A stretch of DNA of 64,000 nucleotides, from positions 4,131,501-4,195,500 of the forward strand of contig NW_027464603.1 of the NCBI RefSeq assembly GCF_043290135.1, in the 5' to 3' direction. Source of the stretch: Rhipicephalus microplus. Its lineage: Eukaryota; Arthropoda; Arachnida; Ixodida; Ixodidae. Below the pieces are notes generated by a model. The model saw only the letters and a list, made by a program, of their open reading frames with translations. It was not told the DNA's origin and ran no database searches. The translations under genes were made by a program, and so were the position numbers. Below, piece by piece: positions 43,035 through 56,896 of this stretch; position 1 is the first letter of the stretch, and every line of letters begins with the position of its first letter.

Positions 43035-46028
43035 TAGAAACTATGCAACTAGAAACTCCGCAACTAGAAACTCCACAGCTACAACGTCCGCAACTAGAAA
43101 CTCTGCAACTAGGAACTCTGCAACTAGAAACTCCAACGCTAGAAACTCCACAACTAGAAACTCCTCAACTAGAGACCACAACTAGAGACTCCGCAACTAG
43201 AAACTCCCCAGCTAGAAACTCCGCAACTAGAAACTCCGCAACTAGAAACTCCACAACTAGAGACTCCACAACTGGGAACTCCGCAACTAGAAAATGTACA
43301 ACTAGAAACTCGAAAACTAAAAACTCCAACTAGAAACTCCACAACTAGAAACTCCGCAACTAGAAACTCCACAACTAGACAATTCGCAACTAGAAACTCC
43401 ACAACTAGACACTCCACAACTAGAAAACTCCGCAACTAGAAACTCCACAGCTAGAAACTCCACAACTATGAACTCCACAACTTGAAACTCTGTAACTCGA
43501 AACTTTGCAACTAGAAAATTCCTAACTAGAAACTACACAACTACAATCTCCACAACTCGAAACTCCGCAACTACAAAATCCACAACTAGAAACTCCACAA
43601 CTGGGAACTCCGCAACTAAAAAATGTACAACTAGAAACTCGAAAACTAAAAACTCCAACTAGAAACTCCACAACTAGAAACTCCGCCACTAGAAACTCCA
43701 CAACTAGACAATTCGCAACTAGAAACTCCACAACTAGACACTCCACAACTAGAAAACTCCGCAACTAGAAACTCCACAACTAGACACTCAAAACTTGAGA
43801 CTCCGAAACGACAGACTTCGCAACTAGAAACTCTGCAACTAGAAACTGCACAGCTAGAAACTTGCAACTCGAAACTCTGCAACTAAAACTCCGCAACTAG
43901 AAACTCCACAGCTAGGAACTCCACAACTAGAAACTCCACAACTACAGACTCCACAACTAGAAACTCCACAACTAGAAACTCCGCAACTAGAAACTCCACA
44001 GCTAGAAACTCCACAACTTGAGACTTTGCAACTAGAAACTCGGTAACTAGAAACTCCACAACTAGAAACTCCACAACTAGAAACTCCACAATTTGAAACA
44101 CCACAACTAGATACTCCACAACTACAAATTCCCCAACTTGAAAGTCCACACCTAGAAACTCCGCAACTAGAAACTGCGCAACTAGAAACTCCCCAACTAG
44201 AGACTCCATAACTTGAAAAACCACAACTAGATACTCCACAGCTACAAATTCCACATCTAGAAACTCCAAATTTAGTAACTCCGCAATTAGAAACTCCGCA
44301 ACTTTAAACTCCACAACTAGACACTCCATAACTAGGAACTCCACAACAAGAAACTCCACAACTACAGACTCCACAACTACAAACTCCACAACTAGAAACT
44401 CCACAACTGGAAACTCCGCAACTAGAAACTCCGCAACTAGAAACTCTACAACAAGAAATTCCACAACCGGAGACTCAACAACTTGAGACTTCGCAACTAC
44501 AAACTCGGCAACTAGAAACTCAAAAACTAGAAACTCCAAAACTAGAAACTCCACAACTTGAAACACCACAACTAGATACTCCACAACTACAAATTTCACA
44601 ACAAGAAACTCCAAATTTAGAAACCCCGCAACTAGAAACTCCGCAACTTAAAACTCCACAACTAGAGACTCCATAACGAGGAACTCCACATCTAGAAACT
44701 CCACAACTACAGACTCCACAACTACAAACTTCGCAACTAGAAACTCCACAACCAGAAACTCCGCAACTAGAAACTCCACAACTAGAAGTTCCACAACCAG
44801 AGACTCAACAACTAGAAACTCCACAACTAGAAACCCAGCAACTATAAACTCCACAACTAGAAACTCAACACCTACAAATTCTACAACTTGAAACACCACA
44901 ACTAGAAACGCAACAACTAGAAACTCCACACCTAGAAACTCCGCAACTAGAAACTCCACAACTAGAAACTCCACAACTAGAAACTATGCAACTAGAAACT
45001 CCGCAACTAGAAACTCCACAGCTAGAACGTCCGCAACTAGAAACTCTGCAACTAGGAACTCTGCAACTAGAAACACCAATGCTAGAAACTCCACAACTAG
45101 AAACTCCGCAACTAGAAACTCCACAACTAGAAACCCAGCAACTAGAAACTCCACATTTAAAAACTCAACACCTACAAATTCTACAACTTGAAACACCACA
45201 ACTAGAAACGCAACAACTAGAAAATCCACACCTAGAAACTCCGCAACTAGAAACTCCACAACTAGAAACTGCACAACTAGAAACTATGCAACTAGAAACT
45301 CCGCAATTACAAACTCCACAGCTAGAACGTCCGCAACTAGAAACTCTGCAACTAGGAACTCTGCAACTAGAAACTCCAACGCTAGAAACTCCACAACTAG
45401 AAACTCCACAACTAGAGACCACAACTATAGAGACTCCGCAACTAGAAACTCCCCAGCTAGAAACTCCGCAACTAAAAACTCCGCAACTAGAAACTCCACA
45501 ACTAGAGACTCCGCCACTATGAACTCCACAACTTGAAACTCTGTAACTCGAAACTCTGCAACTAGAAAATTCCTAACTAGAAACTACACAACTACAATCT
45601 CCACAACTCGAAACTCCGCAACTACAAAATCCACAACTAGAAACTCCACAACTGGGAACTCCGCAACTACAAAATGTACAACTAGAAACTCGAAAACTAA
45701 AAACTCCAACTAGAAACTCCACAACTAGAAACTCCGCAACTAGAAACTCCACAACTAGACAATTCGCAACTAGAAACTCCACAACTAGACACTCCACAAC
45801 TAGAAAACTCCGCAACTAGAAACTCCACAACTAGACACTCAAAACTTGAGACTCCGCAACGACAGACTTCGCAACTAGAAACTCTGCAACTAGAAACTGC
45901 ACAGCTAGAAACTTGCAACTTGAAACTCTGCAACTAAAACTCCGCAACTAGAAACTCCACAGCTAGAAACTCCACAACTAGAAACTCCACAACTAGAGAC
46001 TCCACAACTAGAAACTCCACAACTAGAA
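41460..46028 (+). repeat. Segmental HOR block F, copy 1 (about 4.6 kb)
   Basis: This matches 48057-52250 at offsets of 6,597, 6,237 and 6,222 bp. The first change is 360 bp (24 monomers), present here at about 42230-42590 and absent from copy 2. The second is one monomer near 45270. Substitutions are more frequent than in block B or the 4.02-kb pair, for example near 43081, 43686, 43945, 44210, 44503 and 44677. Two AAAATGTAC modules lie only 326 bp apart near 43294 and 43620, and this close pair is reproduced in copy 2. Confidence 0.9.
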
Positions 46029-46170
46029 ACTCCACAACTACAAATTTCACAACAAGAAACTCCAAATTTAGAAACCCCGCAACTAGAAACTCCGCAACTT
46101 AAAACTCCACAACTAGAGACTCCACAACTACAAACTTCTCAACTACAAACTCCACAACCAGAAACTCCAC
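44540..46170 (+). repeat. 1,631-bp HOR unit, tandem copy 1
   Basis: Positions 44540-46170 repeat directly at 46171-47801 with a period of 1,631 bp. This is 109 monomers minus 4 bp. The deficit is exactly accounted for by monomers of wrong length in each unit: a balanced -2/+2 pair, one -2 after AAAATGTAC, one +1 and three -1. Copy 1 has unusual variants such as CCACATTTAAAAAC near 45150 that copy 2 lacks. Confidence 0.92.
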
Positions 46171-47801
46171 AACTAGAAACTCCACAACTTGAAACACCAC
46201 AACTAGATACTCCACAACTACAAATTTCACAACAAGAAACTCCAAATTTAGAAACCCCGCAACTAGAAACTCCGCAACTTAAAACTCCACAACTAGAGAC
46301 TCCATAACTAGGAACTCCACATCTAGAAACTCCACAACTACAGACTCCACAACTACAAACTTCGCAACTAGAAACTCCACAACCAGAAACTCCGCAACTA
46401 GAAACTCCACAACTAGAAGTTCCACAACCAGAGACTCAACAACTAGAAACTCCACAACTAGAAACCCAGCAACTATAAACTCCACAACTAGAAACTCAAC
46501 ACCTACAAATTCTACAACTTGAAACACCACAACTAGAAACGCAACAACTAGAAACTCCACACCTAGAAACTCCGCAACTAGAAACTCCACAACTAGAAAC
46601 TCCACAACTAGAAACTATGCAACTAGAAACTCCGCAACTAGAAACTCCACAGCTAGAACGTCCGCAACTAGAAACTCTGCAACTAGGAACTCTGCAACTA
46701 GAAACACCAATGCTAGAAACTCCACAACTAGAAACTCCGCAACTAGAAACTCCACAACTAGAAACCCAGCAACTAGAAACTCCACAACTAAAAACTCAAC
46801 ACCTACAAATTCTACAACTTGAAACACCACAACTAGAAACGCAACAACTAGAAACTCCACACCTAGAAACTCCGCAACTAGAAACTCCACAACTAGAAAC
46901 TCCACAACTAGAAACTATGCAACTAGAAACTCCGCAATTAGAAACTCCACAGCTAGAACGTCCGCAACTAGAAACTCTGCAACTAGGAACTCTGCAACTA
47001 GAAACTCCAACGCTAGAAACTCCACAACTAGAAACTCCACAACTAGAGACCACAACTATAGAGACTCCGCAACTAGAAACTCCCCAGCTAGAAACTCCGC
47101 AACTAGAAACTCCGCAACTAGAAACTCCACAACTAGAGACTCCGCCACTATGAACTCCACAACTTGAAACTCTGTAACTCGAAACTCTGCAACTAGAAAA
47201 TTCCTAACTAGAAACTACACAACTACAATCTCCACAACTCGAAACTCCGCAACTACAAAATCCACAACTAGAAACTCCACAACTGGGAACTCCGCAACTA
47301 CAAAATGTACAACTAGAAACTCGAAAACTAAAAACTCCAACTAGAAACTCCACAACTAGAAACTCCGCAACTAGAAACTCCACAACTAGACAATTCGCAA
47401 CTAGAAACTCCACAACTAGACACTCCACAACTAGAAAACTCCGCAACTAGAAACTCCACAACTAGACACTCAAAACTTGAGACTCCGCAACGACAGACTT
47501 CGCAACTAGAAACTCTGCAACTAGAAACTGCACAGCTAGAAACTTGCAACTTGAAACTCTGCAACTAAAACTCCGCAACTAGAAACTCCACAGCTAGAAA
47601 CTCCACAACTAGAAACTCCACAACTAGAGACTCCACAACTAGAAACTCCACAACTAGAAACTCCACAACTACAAATTTCACAACAAGAAACTCCAAATTT
47701 AGAAACCCCGCAACTAGAAACTCCGCAACTTAAAACTCCACAACTAGAGACTCCACAACTACAAACTTCTCAACTACAAACTCCACAACCAGAAACTCCG
47801 C
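46171..47801 (+). repeat. 1,631-bp HOR unit, tandem copy 2
   Basis: This is the second unit of the 1,631-bp pair. It ends where the sequence moves into the CTAGAATTTCC series near 47860, which is also found after the related module at 31210. The last part of this unit and the sequence after it match block L copy 1 (30490-31425). Confidence 0.92.
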
Positions 47802-48056
47802 AACTAGAAACTCCACAAATTGAAACGCCACAACTAGATACTCCACAACTACAAATTCCACAACTAGAATTTCCACAACTAAAAACTCCGCAACTAGAAA
47901 CTCCGCAACTAGAAACTCCACTACTAGAGACTCCGCAACTATAAACTCCACAACTTGAAACTCTGCAACTCGAAACTCTGCAACTAGAAACTCCACAACC
48001 AGAAACTCCGCAACTAGAAACTCCACAACTAGAAGTTCCACAACCAGAGACTCAAC

Positions 48057-51000
48057 AACTAGAAACTCCAACGCTAGAAACTCCACAACTAGAAACTCCA
48101 CAACTAGAAACTCCTCAACTAGAGACCACAACTAGAGACTCCGCAACTAGAAACTCCCCAGCTAGAAACTCCGCAACTAGAAACTCCGCAACTAGAAACT
48201 CCACAACTAGAGACTCCGCAACTATGAACTCCACAACTTGAAACTCTGCAACTCGAAACTCTGCAACTAGAAAATTCCCAACTAGAAACTACACAACTAC
48301 AATCTCCACAACTCGAAACTCCGCAACTACAAAATCCACAACTAGAAACTCCACAACTGGGAACTCCGCAACTAGAAAATGTACAACTAGAAACTCGAAA
48401 ACTAAAAACTCCAACTAGAAACTCCACAACTAGAAACTCCGCAACTAGAAACTCCACAACTAGACAATTCGCAACTAGAAACTCCACAACTAGACACTCC
48501 ACAACTAGAAAACTCCGCAACTAGAAACTCCACAGCTAGAAACTCCACAACTTGAGACTTTGCAACTAGAAACTTGGCAACTAGAAACTCCACAACTAGA
48601 AACTCCACAACTAGAAACTCCACAGATTGAAACACCACAACTAGATACTCCCCAACTACAAATTCCACAACTTGAAAGTCCACAACTAGAAACTCCGCAA
48701 CTAGAAACTCCGCAACTAGAAACTCCCCAACTAGAGACTCCATAACTTGAAACACCACAACTAGATACTCCACAACTACAAATTTCACAACAAGAAACTC
48801 CAAATTTAGAAACCCCGCAACTAGAAACTCCGCAACTTAAAACTCCACAACTAGAGACTCCATAACTAGGAACTCCACATCTAGAAACTCCACAACTACA
48901 GACTCCACAACTACAAACTTCGCAACTAGAAACTCCACAACCAGAAACTCCGCAACTAGAAACTCCACAACTAGAAACCCAGCAACTAGAAACTCCACAA
49001 CTAGAAACTCAACACCTACAAATTCTACAACTTGAAACACCACAACTAGAAACGCAACAACTAGAAACTCCACACCTAGAAACTCCGCAACTAGAAACTC
49101 CACAACTAGAAACTCCACAACTAGAAACTATGCAACTAGAAACTCCGCAATTAGAAACTCCACAGCTAGAACGTCCGCAACTAGAAAGTCTGCAACTAGG
49201 AACTCTGCAACTAGAAACTCCAACGCTAGAAACTCCACAACTAGAAACTCCACAACTAGAAACTCCACAACTAGAAACTATGCAACTAGAAACTCCGCAA
49301 CTAGAAACTCCACAGCTAGAACGTCCGCAACTAGAAACTCTGCAACTAGGAACTCTGCAACTAGAAACTCCAACGCTAGAAACTCCACAACTAGAAACTC
49401 CTCAACTAGAGACCACAACTAGAGACTCCGCAACTAGAAACTCCCCAGCTAGAAACTCCGCAACTAGAAACTCCGCAACTAGAAACTCCACAACTAGAGA
49501 CTCCACAACTGGGAACTCCGCAACTAGAAAATGTACAACTAGAAACTCGAAAACTAAAAACTCCAACTAGAAACTCCACAACTAGAAACTCCGCAACTAG
49601 AAACTCCACAACTAGACAATTCGCAACTAGAAACTCCACAACTAGACACTCCACAACTAGAAAACTCCGCAACTAGAAACTCCACAGCTAGAAACTCCAC
49701 AACTATGAACTCCACAACTTGAAACTCTGTAACTCGAAACTTTGCAACTAGAAAATTCCTAACTAGAAACTACACAACTGCAATCTCCACAACTCGAAAC
49801 TCCGCAACTACAAAATCCACAACTAGAAACTCCACAACTGGGAACTCCGCAACTAAAAAATGTACAACTAGAAACTCGAAAACTAAAAACTCCAACTAGA
49901 AACTCCACAACTAGAAACTCCGCAACTAGAAACTCCACAACTAGACAATTCGCAACTAGAAACTCCACAACTAGACACTCCACAACTAGAAAACTCCGCA
50001 ACTAGAAACTCCACAACTAGACACTCAAAACTTGAGACTCCGAAACGACAGACTTCGCAACTAGAAACTCTGCAACTAGAAACTGCACAGCTAGAAACTT
50101 GCAACTCGAAACTCTGCAACTAAAACTCCGCAACTAGAAACTCCACAGCTAGGAACTCCACAACTAGAAACTCCACAACTAGAGACTCCACAACTAGAAA
50201 CTCCACAACTAGAAACTCCGCAACTAGAAACTCCACAGCTAGAAACTCCACAACTTGAGACTTTGCAACTAGAAACTCGGTAACTAGAAACTCCACAACT
50301 AGAAACTCCACAACTAGAAACTCCACAATTTGAAACACCACAACTAGATACTCCACAACTACAAATTCCCCAACTTGAAAGTCCACACCTAGAAACTCCG
50401 CAACTAGAAACTGCGCAACTAGAAACTCCCCAACTAGAGACACCATAACTTGAAAAACCACAACTAGATACTCCACAGCTACAAATTAAACATCTAGAAA
50501 CTCCAAATTTAGTAACTCCGCAATTAGAAACTCCGCAACTTTAAACTCCACAACTAGACACTCCATAACTAGGAACTCCACAACAAGAAACTCCACAACT
50601 ACAGACTCCACAACTACAAACTCCACAACTAGAAACTCCACAACTGGAAACTCCGCAACTAGAAACTCCGCAACTAGAAACTCTACAACAAGAAATTCCA
50701 CAACCGGAGACTCAACAACTTGAGACTTCGCAACTAGAAACTCGGCAACTAGAAACTCAAAAACTAGAAACTCCACAACTAGAAACTCCACAACTTGAAA
50801 CACCACAACTAGATACTCCACAACTACAAATTTCACAACAAGAAACTCCAAATTTAGAAACCCCGCAACTAGAAACTCCGCAACTTAAAACTCCACAACT
50901 AGAGACTCCATAACTAGGAACTCCACATCTAGAAACTCCACAACTACAGACTCCACAACTACAAACTTCGCAACTAGAAACTCCACAACCAGAAACTCCG

Positions 51001-52250
51001 CAACTAGAAACTCCACAACTAGAAGTTCCACAACCAGAGACTCAACAACTAGAAACTCCACAACTAGAAACCCAGCAACTATAAACTCCACAACTAGAAA
51101 CTCAACACCTACAAATTCTACAACTTGAAACACCACAACTAGAAACGCAACAACTAGAAACTCCACACCTAGAAACTCCGCAACTAGAAACTCCACAACT
51201 AGAAACTCCACAACTAGAAACTATGCAACTAGAAACTCCGCAACTAGAAACTCCACAGCTAGAACGTCCGCAACTAGAAACTCTGCAACTAGGAACTCTG
51301 CAACTAGAAACACCAATGCTAGAAACTCCACAACTAGAAACTCCGCAACTAGAAACTCCACAACTAGAAACCCAGCAACTAGAAACTCCACAACTAAAAA
51401 CTCAACACCTACAAATTCTACAACTTGAAACACCACAACTAGAAACGCAACAACTAGAAAATCCACACCTAGAAACTCCGCAACTAGAAACTCCACAACT
51501 AGAAACTATGCAACTATAAACTCCGCAATTACAAACTCCACAGCTAGAACGTCCGCAACTAGAAACTCTGCAACTAGGAACTCTGCAACTAGAAATTCCA
51601 ACGCTAGAAACTCCACAACTAGAAACTCCACAACTAGAGACCACAACTATAGAGACTCCGCAACTAGAAACTCCCCAGCTAGAAACTCCGCAACTAGAAA
51701 CTCCGCAACTAGAAACTCCACAACTAGAGACTCCGCCACTATGAACTCCACAACTTGAAACTCTGTAACTCGAAACTCTGCAACTAGAAAATTCCTAACT
51801 AGAAACTACACAACTACAATCTCCACAACTCGAAACTCCGCAACTACAAAATCCACAACTAGAAACTCCACAACTGGGAACTCCGCAACTACAAAATGTA
51901 CAACTAGAAACTCGAAAACTAAAAACTCCAACTAGAAACTCCACAACTAGAAACTCCGCAACTAGAAACTCCACAACTAGACAATTCGCATCTAGAAACT
52001 CCACAACTAGACACTCCACAACTAGAAAACTCCGCAACTAGAAACTCCACAACTAGACACTCAAAACTTGAGACTCCGCAACGACAGACTTCGCAACTAG
52101 AAACTCTGCAACTAGAAACTGCACAGCTAGAAACTTGCAACTCGAAACTCTGCAACTAAAACTCCGCAACTAGAAACTCCACAGCTAGAAACTCCACAAC
52201 TAGAAACTCCACAACTAGAGACTCCACAACTAGAAACTCCACAACTAGAA
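48057..52250 (+). repeat. Segmental HOR block F, copy 2
   Basis: This is the second copy of 41460-46028. It lacks the 360-bp segment near 48830 and one monomer near 51495, and has private variants such as CACAACTGCAATC near 49780 and AATTAAACATC near 50485. After about 52250 it diverges from copy 1: copy 2 continues with CTCTGCAACTAG and copy 1 enters the CTACAAATTTC series. Confidence 0.9.
49725..51910 (+). repeat. HOR block N, copy 1
   Basis: This matches 53633-55892. The offset moves from 3,908 to 3,953, 3,968 and 3,983 bp, each step being a multiple of 15. It overlaps block F copy 2, so F and N share a core. The match is lost near 51910, just after AAAATGTAC, where the other copy switches to ordinary monomers. 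Confidence 0.85.
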
Positions 52251-54120
52251 ACTCTGCAACTAGAAACTGCACAGCTAGAAACTCCACAACTTGAGACTTT
52301 GCAACTAGAAACTCGGCAACTAGAAACTCCACAACTAGAAACTCCACAACTAGAAACTCCACAATTTGAAACACCACAACTAGATACTCCACAACTACAA
52401 ATTCCCCAACTTGAAAGTCCACACCTAGAAACTCCGCAACTAGAAACTGCGCAACTAGAAACTCCCCAACTAGAGACTCCATAACTTGAAAAACCACAAC
52501 TAGATACTCCAAAGCTACAAATTCCACATCTAGAAACTCCAAATTTAGTAACTCCGCAATTAGAAACTCCGCAACTTTAAACTCCACAACTAGACACTCC
52601 ATAACTAGGAACTCCACAACAAGAAACTCCACAACTACAGACTCCACAACTACAAACTCCACAACTAGACACTCCACAACTAGAAAACTCCGCAACTAGA
52701 AACTCCACAGCTAGAAACTCCACAACTTGAGACTTTGCAACTAGAAACTCGGCAACTAGAAACTCCACAACTAGAAACTCCACAACTAGAAACTCCACAA
52801 CTAGAAACACCACAACTAGATACTCCACAACTACAAATTTCACAACAAGAAACTACAAATTTAGAAACCCCGCAACTAGAAACTCCGCAACTTAAAACTC
52901 CACAACTAGAGACTCCATAACTAGGAACTCCACAACAAGAAACTCCACAACTACAGACTCCACAACTACAAACTCCACAACTAGAAACTCCACAACTGGA
53001 AACTCCGCAACTAGAAACTCCGCAACTAGAAACTCTACAACAAGAAATTCCACAACCGGAGACTCAACAACTTGAGACTTCGCAACTAGAAACTCGGCAA
53101 CTAGAAACTCAACAACTAGAAACTCCACAACTAGAAACTCCACAACTAGAAACTCCACAACTTGAAACACCACAACTAGATACTCCACAACTACAAATTT
53201 CACAACAAGAAACTCCAAATTTAGAAACCCCGCAACTAGAAACTCCGCAACTTAAAACTCCACAACTAGAGACTCCATAACTAGGAACTCCACATCTAGA
53301 AACTCCACAACTACAGACTCCACAACTACAAACTTCGCAACTAGAAACTCCACAACCAGAAACTCCGCAACTAGAAACTCCACAACTAGAAACCCAGCAA
53401 CTAGAAACTCCACAACTAGAAACTCAACACCTACAAATTCTACAACTTGAAACACCACAACTAGAAACGCAACAACTAGAAACTCCACACCTAGAAACTC
53501 CACAACTAGAAACTCTACAACTAGAAACTCCACAACTAGAAACTATGCAACTAGAAACTCCCCAGCTAGAAACTCCGCAACTAGAAACTCCGCAACTAGA
53601 AACTCCACAACTAGAGACTCCGCAACTATGAACTCCACAACTTGAAACTCTGCAACTAGAAAATTCCTAACTAGAAACTACACAACTACAATCTCCACAA
53701 CTCGAAACTCCGCAACTACAAAATCCACAACTAGAAACTCCACAACTGGGAACTCCGCAACTAAAAAATGTACAACTAGAAACTCGAAAACTAAAAACTC
53801 CAACTAGAAACTCCACGACTAGAAACTCCGCAACTAGAAACTCCACAACTAGACAATTCGCAACTAGAAACTCCACAACTAGACACTCCACAACTAGAAA
53901 ACTCCGCAACTAGAAACTCCACAACTAGACACTCAAAACTTGAGACTCCGAAACGACAGACTTCGCAACTAGAAACTCTGCAACTAGAAACTGCACAGCT
54001 AGAAACTTGCAACTCGAAACTCTGCAACTAAAACTCCGCAACTAGAAACTCCACAGCTAGGAACTCCACAACTAGAAACTCCACAACTAGAGACTCCACA
54101 ACTAGAAACTCCACAACTAG
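51575..54120 (+). repeat. HOR block G, copy 1 (about 2.5 kb)
   Basis: This matches 58865-61410 at a constant offset of 7,290 bp, exactly 486 monomers, with very few differences noticed (for example TTCGCATCTAG near 51988 against TTCGCAACTAG). It includes a shortened version of the CTATGCAAC module near 53540-53570, where a run of monomers present elsewhere is missing in both copies. Just right of the match, copy 1 has two extra monomers near 54121. Confidence 0.92.
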
Positions 54121-55892
54121 AGACTCCACAACTAGAAACTCCACAACTAGAAACTCCGCAACTAGAAACTCCACAGCTAGAAACTCCACAACTTGAGACT
54201 TTGCAACTAGAAACTCGGCAACTAGAAACTCCACAACTAGAAACTCCACAACTAGAAACTCCACAATTTGAAACACCACAACTAGATACTCCACAACTAC
54301 AAATTCCCCAACTTGAAAGTCCACACCTAGAAACTCCGCAACTAGAAACTGCGCAACTAGAAACTCCCCAACTAGAGACTCCATAACTTGAAAAACCACA
54401 ACTAGATACTCCACAGCTACAAATTCCACATCTAGAAACTCCAAATTTAGTAACTCCGCAATTAAAAACTCCGCAACTTTAAACTCCACAACTAGACACT
54501 CCATAACTAGGAACTCCACAACAAGAAACTCCACAACTACAGACTCCACAACTACAAACTCCACAACTAGAAACTCCACAACTGGAAACTCCGCAACTAG
54601 AAACTCCGCAACTAGAAACTCTACAACAAGAAATTCCACAACCGGAGACTCAACAACTTGAGACTTCGCAACTAGAAACCCGGCAACTAGAAACTCAAAA
54701 ACTAGAAACTCCACAACTAGAAACTCCACAACTAGAAACTCCACAACTTGAAACACCACAACTAGATACTCCACAACTACAAATTTCACAACAAGAAACT
54801 CCAAATTTAGAAACCCCGCAACTAGAAACTCCGCAACTTAAAACTCCACAACTAGAGACTCCATAACTAGGAACTCCACATCTAGAAACTCCACAACTAC
54901 AGACTCCACAACTACAAACTTCGCAACTAGAAACTCCACAACCAGAAACTCCGCAACTAGAAACTCCACAACTAGAAGTTCCACAACCAGAGACTCAACA
55001 ACTAGAAACTCCACAACTAGAAACCCAGCAACTATAAACTCCACAACTAGAAACTCAACACCTACAAATTCTACAACTTGAAACACCACAACTAGAAACG
55101 CAACAACTAGAAACTCCACACCTAGAAACTCCGCAACTAGAAACTCCACAACTAGAAACTCCACAACTAGAAACTATGCAACTAGAAACTCCGCAACTAG
55201 AAACTCCACAGCTAGAACGTCCGCAACTAGAAACTCTGCAACTAGGAACTCTGCAACTAGAAACACCAATGCTAGAAACTCCACAACTAGAAACTCCGCA
55301 ACTAGAAACTCCACAACTAGAAACCCAGCAACTAGAAACTCCACAACTAGAAACTCAACACCTACAAATTCTACAACTTGAAACACCACAACTAGAAACG
55401 CAACAACTAGAAAATCCACACCTAGAAACTCCGCAACTAGAAACTCCACAACTAGAAACTCCACAACTAGAAAATATGCAACTAGAAACTCCGCAATTAG
55501 AAACTCCACAGCTAGAACGTCCGCAACTAGAAACTCTGCAACTAGGAACTCTGCAACTAGAAACTCCAACGCTAGAAACTCCACAACTAGAAACTCCACA
55601 ACTAGAAACTCCACAACTAGAGACCACAACTATAGAGACTCCGCAACTAGAAACTCCCCAGCTAGAAACTCCGCAACTAGAAACTCCGCAACTAGAAACT
55701 CCACAACTAGAGACTCCGCAACTATGAACTCCACAACTTGAAACTCTGTAACTCGAAACTCTGCAACTAGAAAATTCCTAACTAGAAACTACACAACTAC
55801 AATCTCCACAACTCGAAACTCCGCAACTACAAAATCCACAACTAGAAACTCCACAACTGGGAACTCCGCAACTACAAAATGTACAACTAGAA
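53633..55892 (+). repeat. HOR block N, copy 2
   Basis: This is the second copy of 49725-51910. Its left end overlaps block G copy 1. It carries the balanced -2/+2 pair near 55625. It ends near 55892, where the usual GAAACTCGAAAAC monomer after AAAATGTAC is replaced by standard monomers leading into the AAATTGAAACG series. Confidence 0.85.
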
Positions 55893-56034
55893 ACTCCACA
55901 ACTAGAAACTCCACAACTAGAAACTCCACAAATTGAAACGCCACAACTAGATACTCCACAACTACAAATTCCACAACTAGAAACTCCACAACTAAAAACT
56001 CCGCAACTAGAAACTCCGCAACTAGAAACTCCAC
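55893..56034 (+). repeat. Joining satellite segment
   Basis: This short stretch of standard and AAATTGAAACG, CTAGATACTCC and CTACAAATTCC monomers joins block N copy 2 to block J copy 1. Its order resembles 6890-7020 in block B. Nothing else is seen. Confidence 0.75.
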
Positions 56035-56896
56035 TACTAGAGACTCCGCAACTATAAACTCCACAACTTGAAACTCTGCAACTCGAAACTCTGCAACTAG
56101 AAACTCCACAACTAGAAACTCCACAACTAGACACTTCGCAACTAGAAACTCCACAACTAGACACTCCACAACTAGAAAACTCCGCAACTAGAAACTCCAC
56201 CACTAGACACTCAAAACTTGAGACTCCGCAACGACAGAGCTCGCAACTAGAAACTCTGCAACTAGAAACTGCACAGCTAGAAACTTGCAACTCGAAACTC
56301 TGCAACTAAAACTCCGCAACTAGAAACTCCACAGCGAGAAACTCCAAAACTAGAGACTCCACAACTACAAACTCCATGACTAGAAACTTCACAATTAGAA
56401 ACTCCATAAGTAGAAACTCCACAACTTGAGACTTTGCAACTAGAAGCTCGGCAACTAGAAACTCAACAACTAGAAACTCCACAACTAGGAACTTCACAAC
56501 TAGAAACTCCACAACTTGAAACACCACAACTAGATACTCCGCAACTACAATATCCAACACTAGAAACTCCCCAACAAGAAACTCCATAACTAGAAACTCC
56601 GCAACTAGAAACTCCACAACTACAGACTCCACAACTAGAAACTCCACAGCTAGAGACTCCACAACTAGAAACTCTACAACTAGAAACTCCACAACTACGA
56701 ACCTCACAACTAGAAACTCTACAAGTAGAAACTCCGCAACTAGAAACTCCACAGCTAGAAACTCCACAACTTGAGACTTTGCAACTAGAAACTCGGCAAC
56801 TAGAAACTCCACAAATTGAAACACCACAACTAGATACTCCACAACTACAAATTCCACAGCTTGGAAGTCCACAACTAGAAACTCCGCAACTAGAAA
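56035..56896 (+). repeat. HOR block J, copy 1
   Basis: This matches 58010-58871 at an offset of 1,975 bp, changing to 1,974 bp after one base is lost near 58459 in copy 2. Both copies share the rare CAGCGAGAAACTCC monomer (near 56330 and 58305) and the CATAAGTAG variant. The block is related to 2998-4150 in block B but carries its own set of changes. Confidence 0.88.

Noticed and set aside
42893..47153. Plus-strand frames encoding QLETP repeats up to about 180 codons
   Set aside because: The frame stays open only where the -2 short monomer is absent or balanced by the +2 monomer. There is no non-repetitive domain, signal peptide, promoter or splice context, and related copies are broken.
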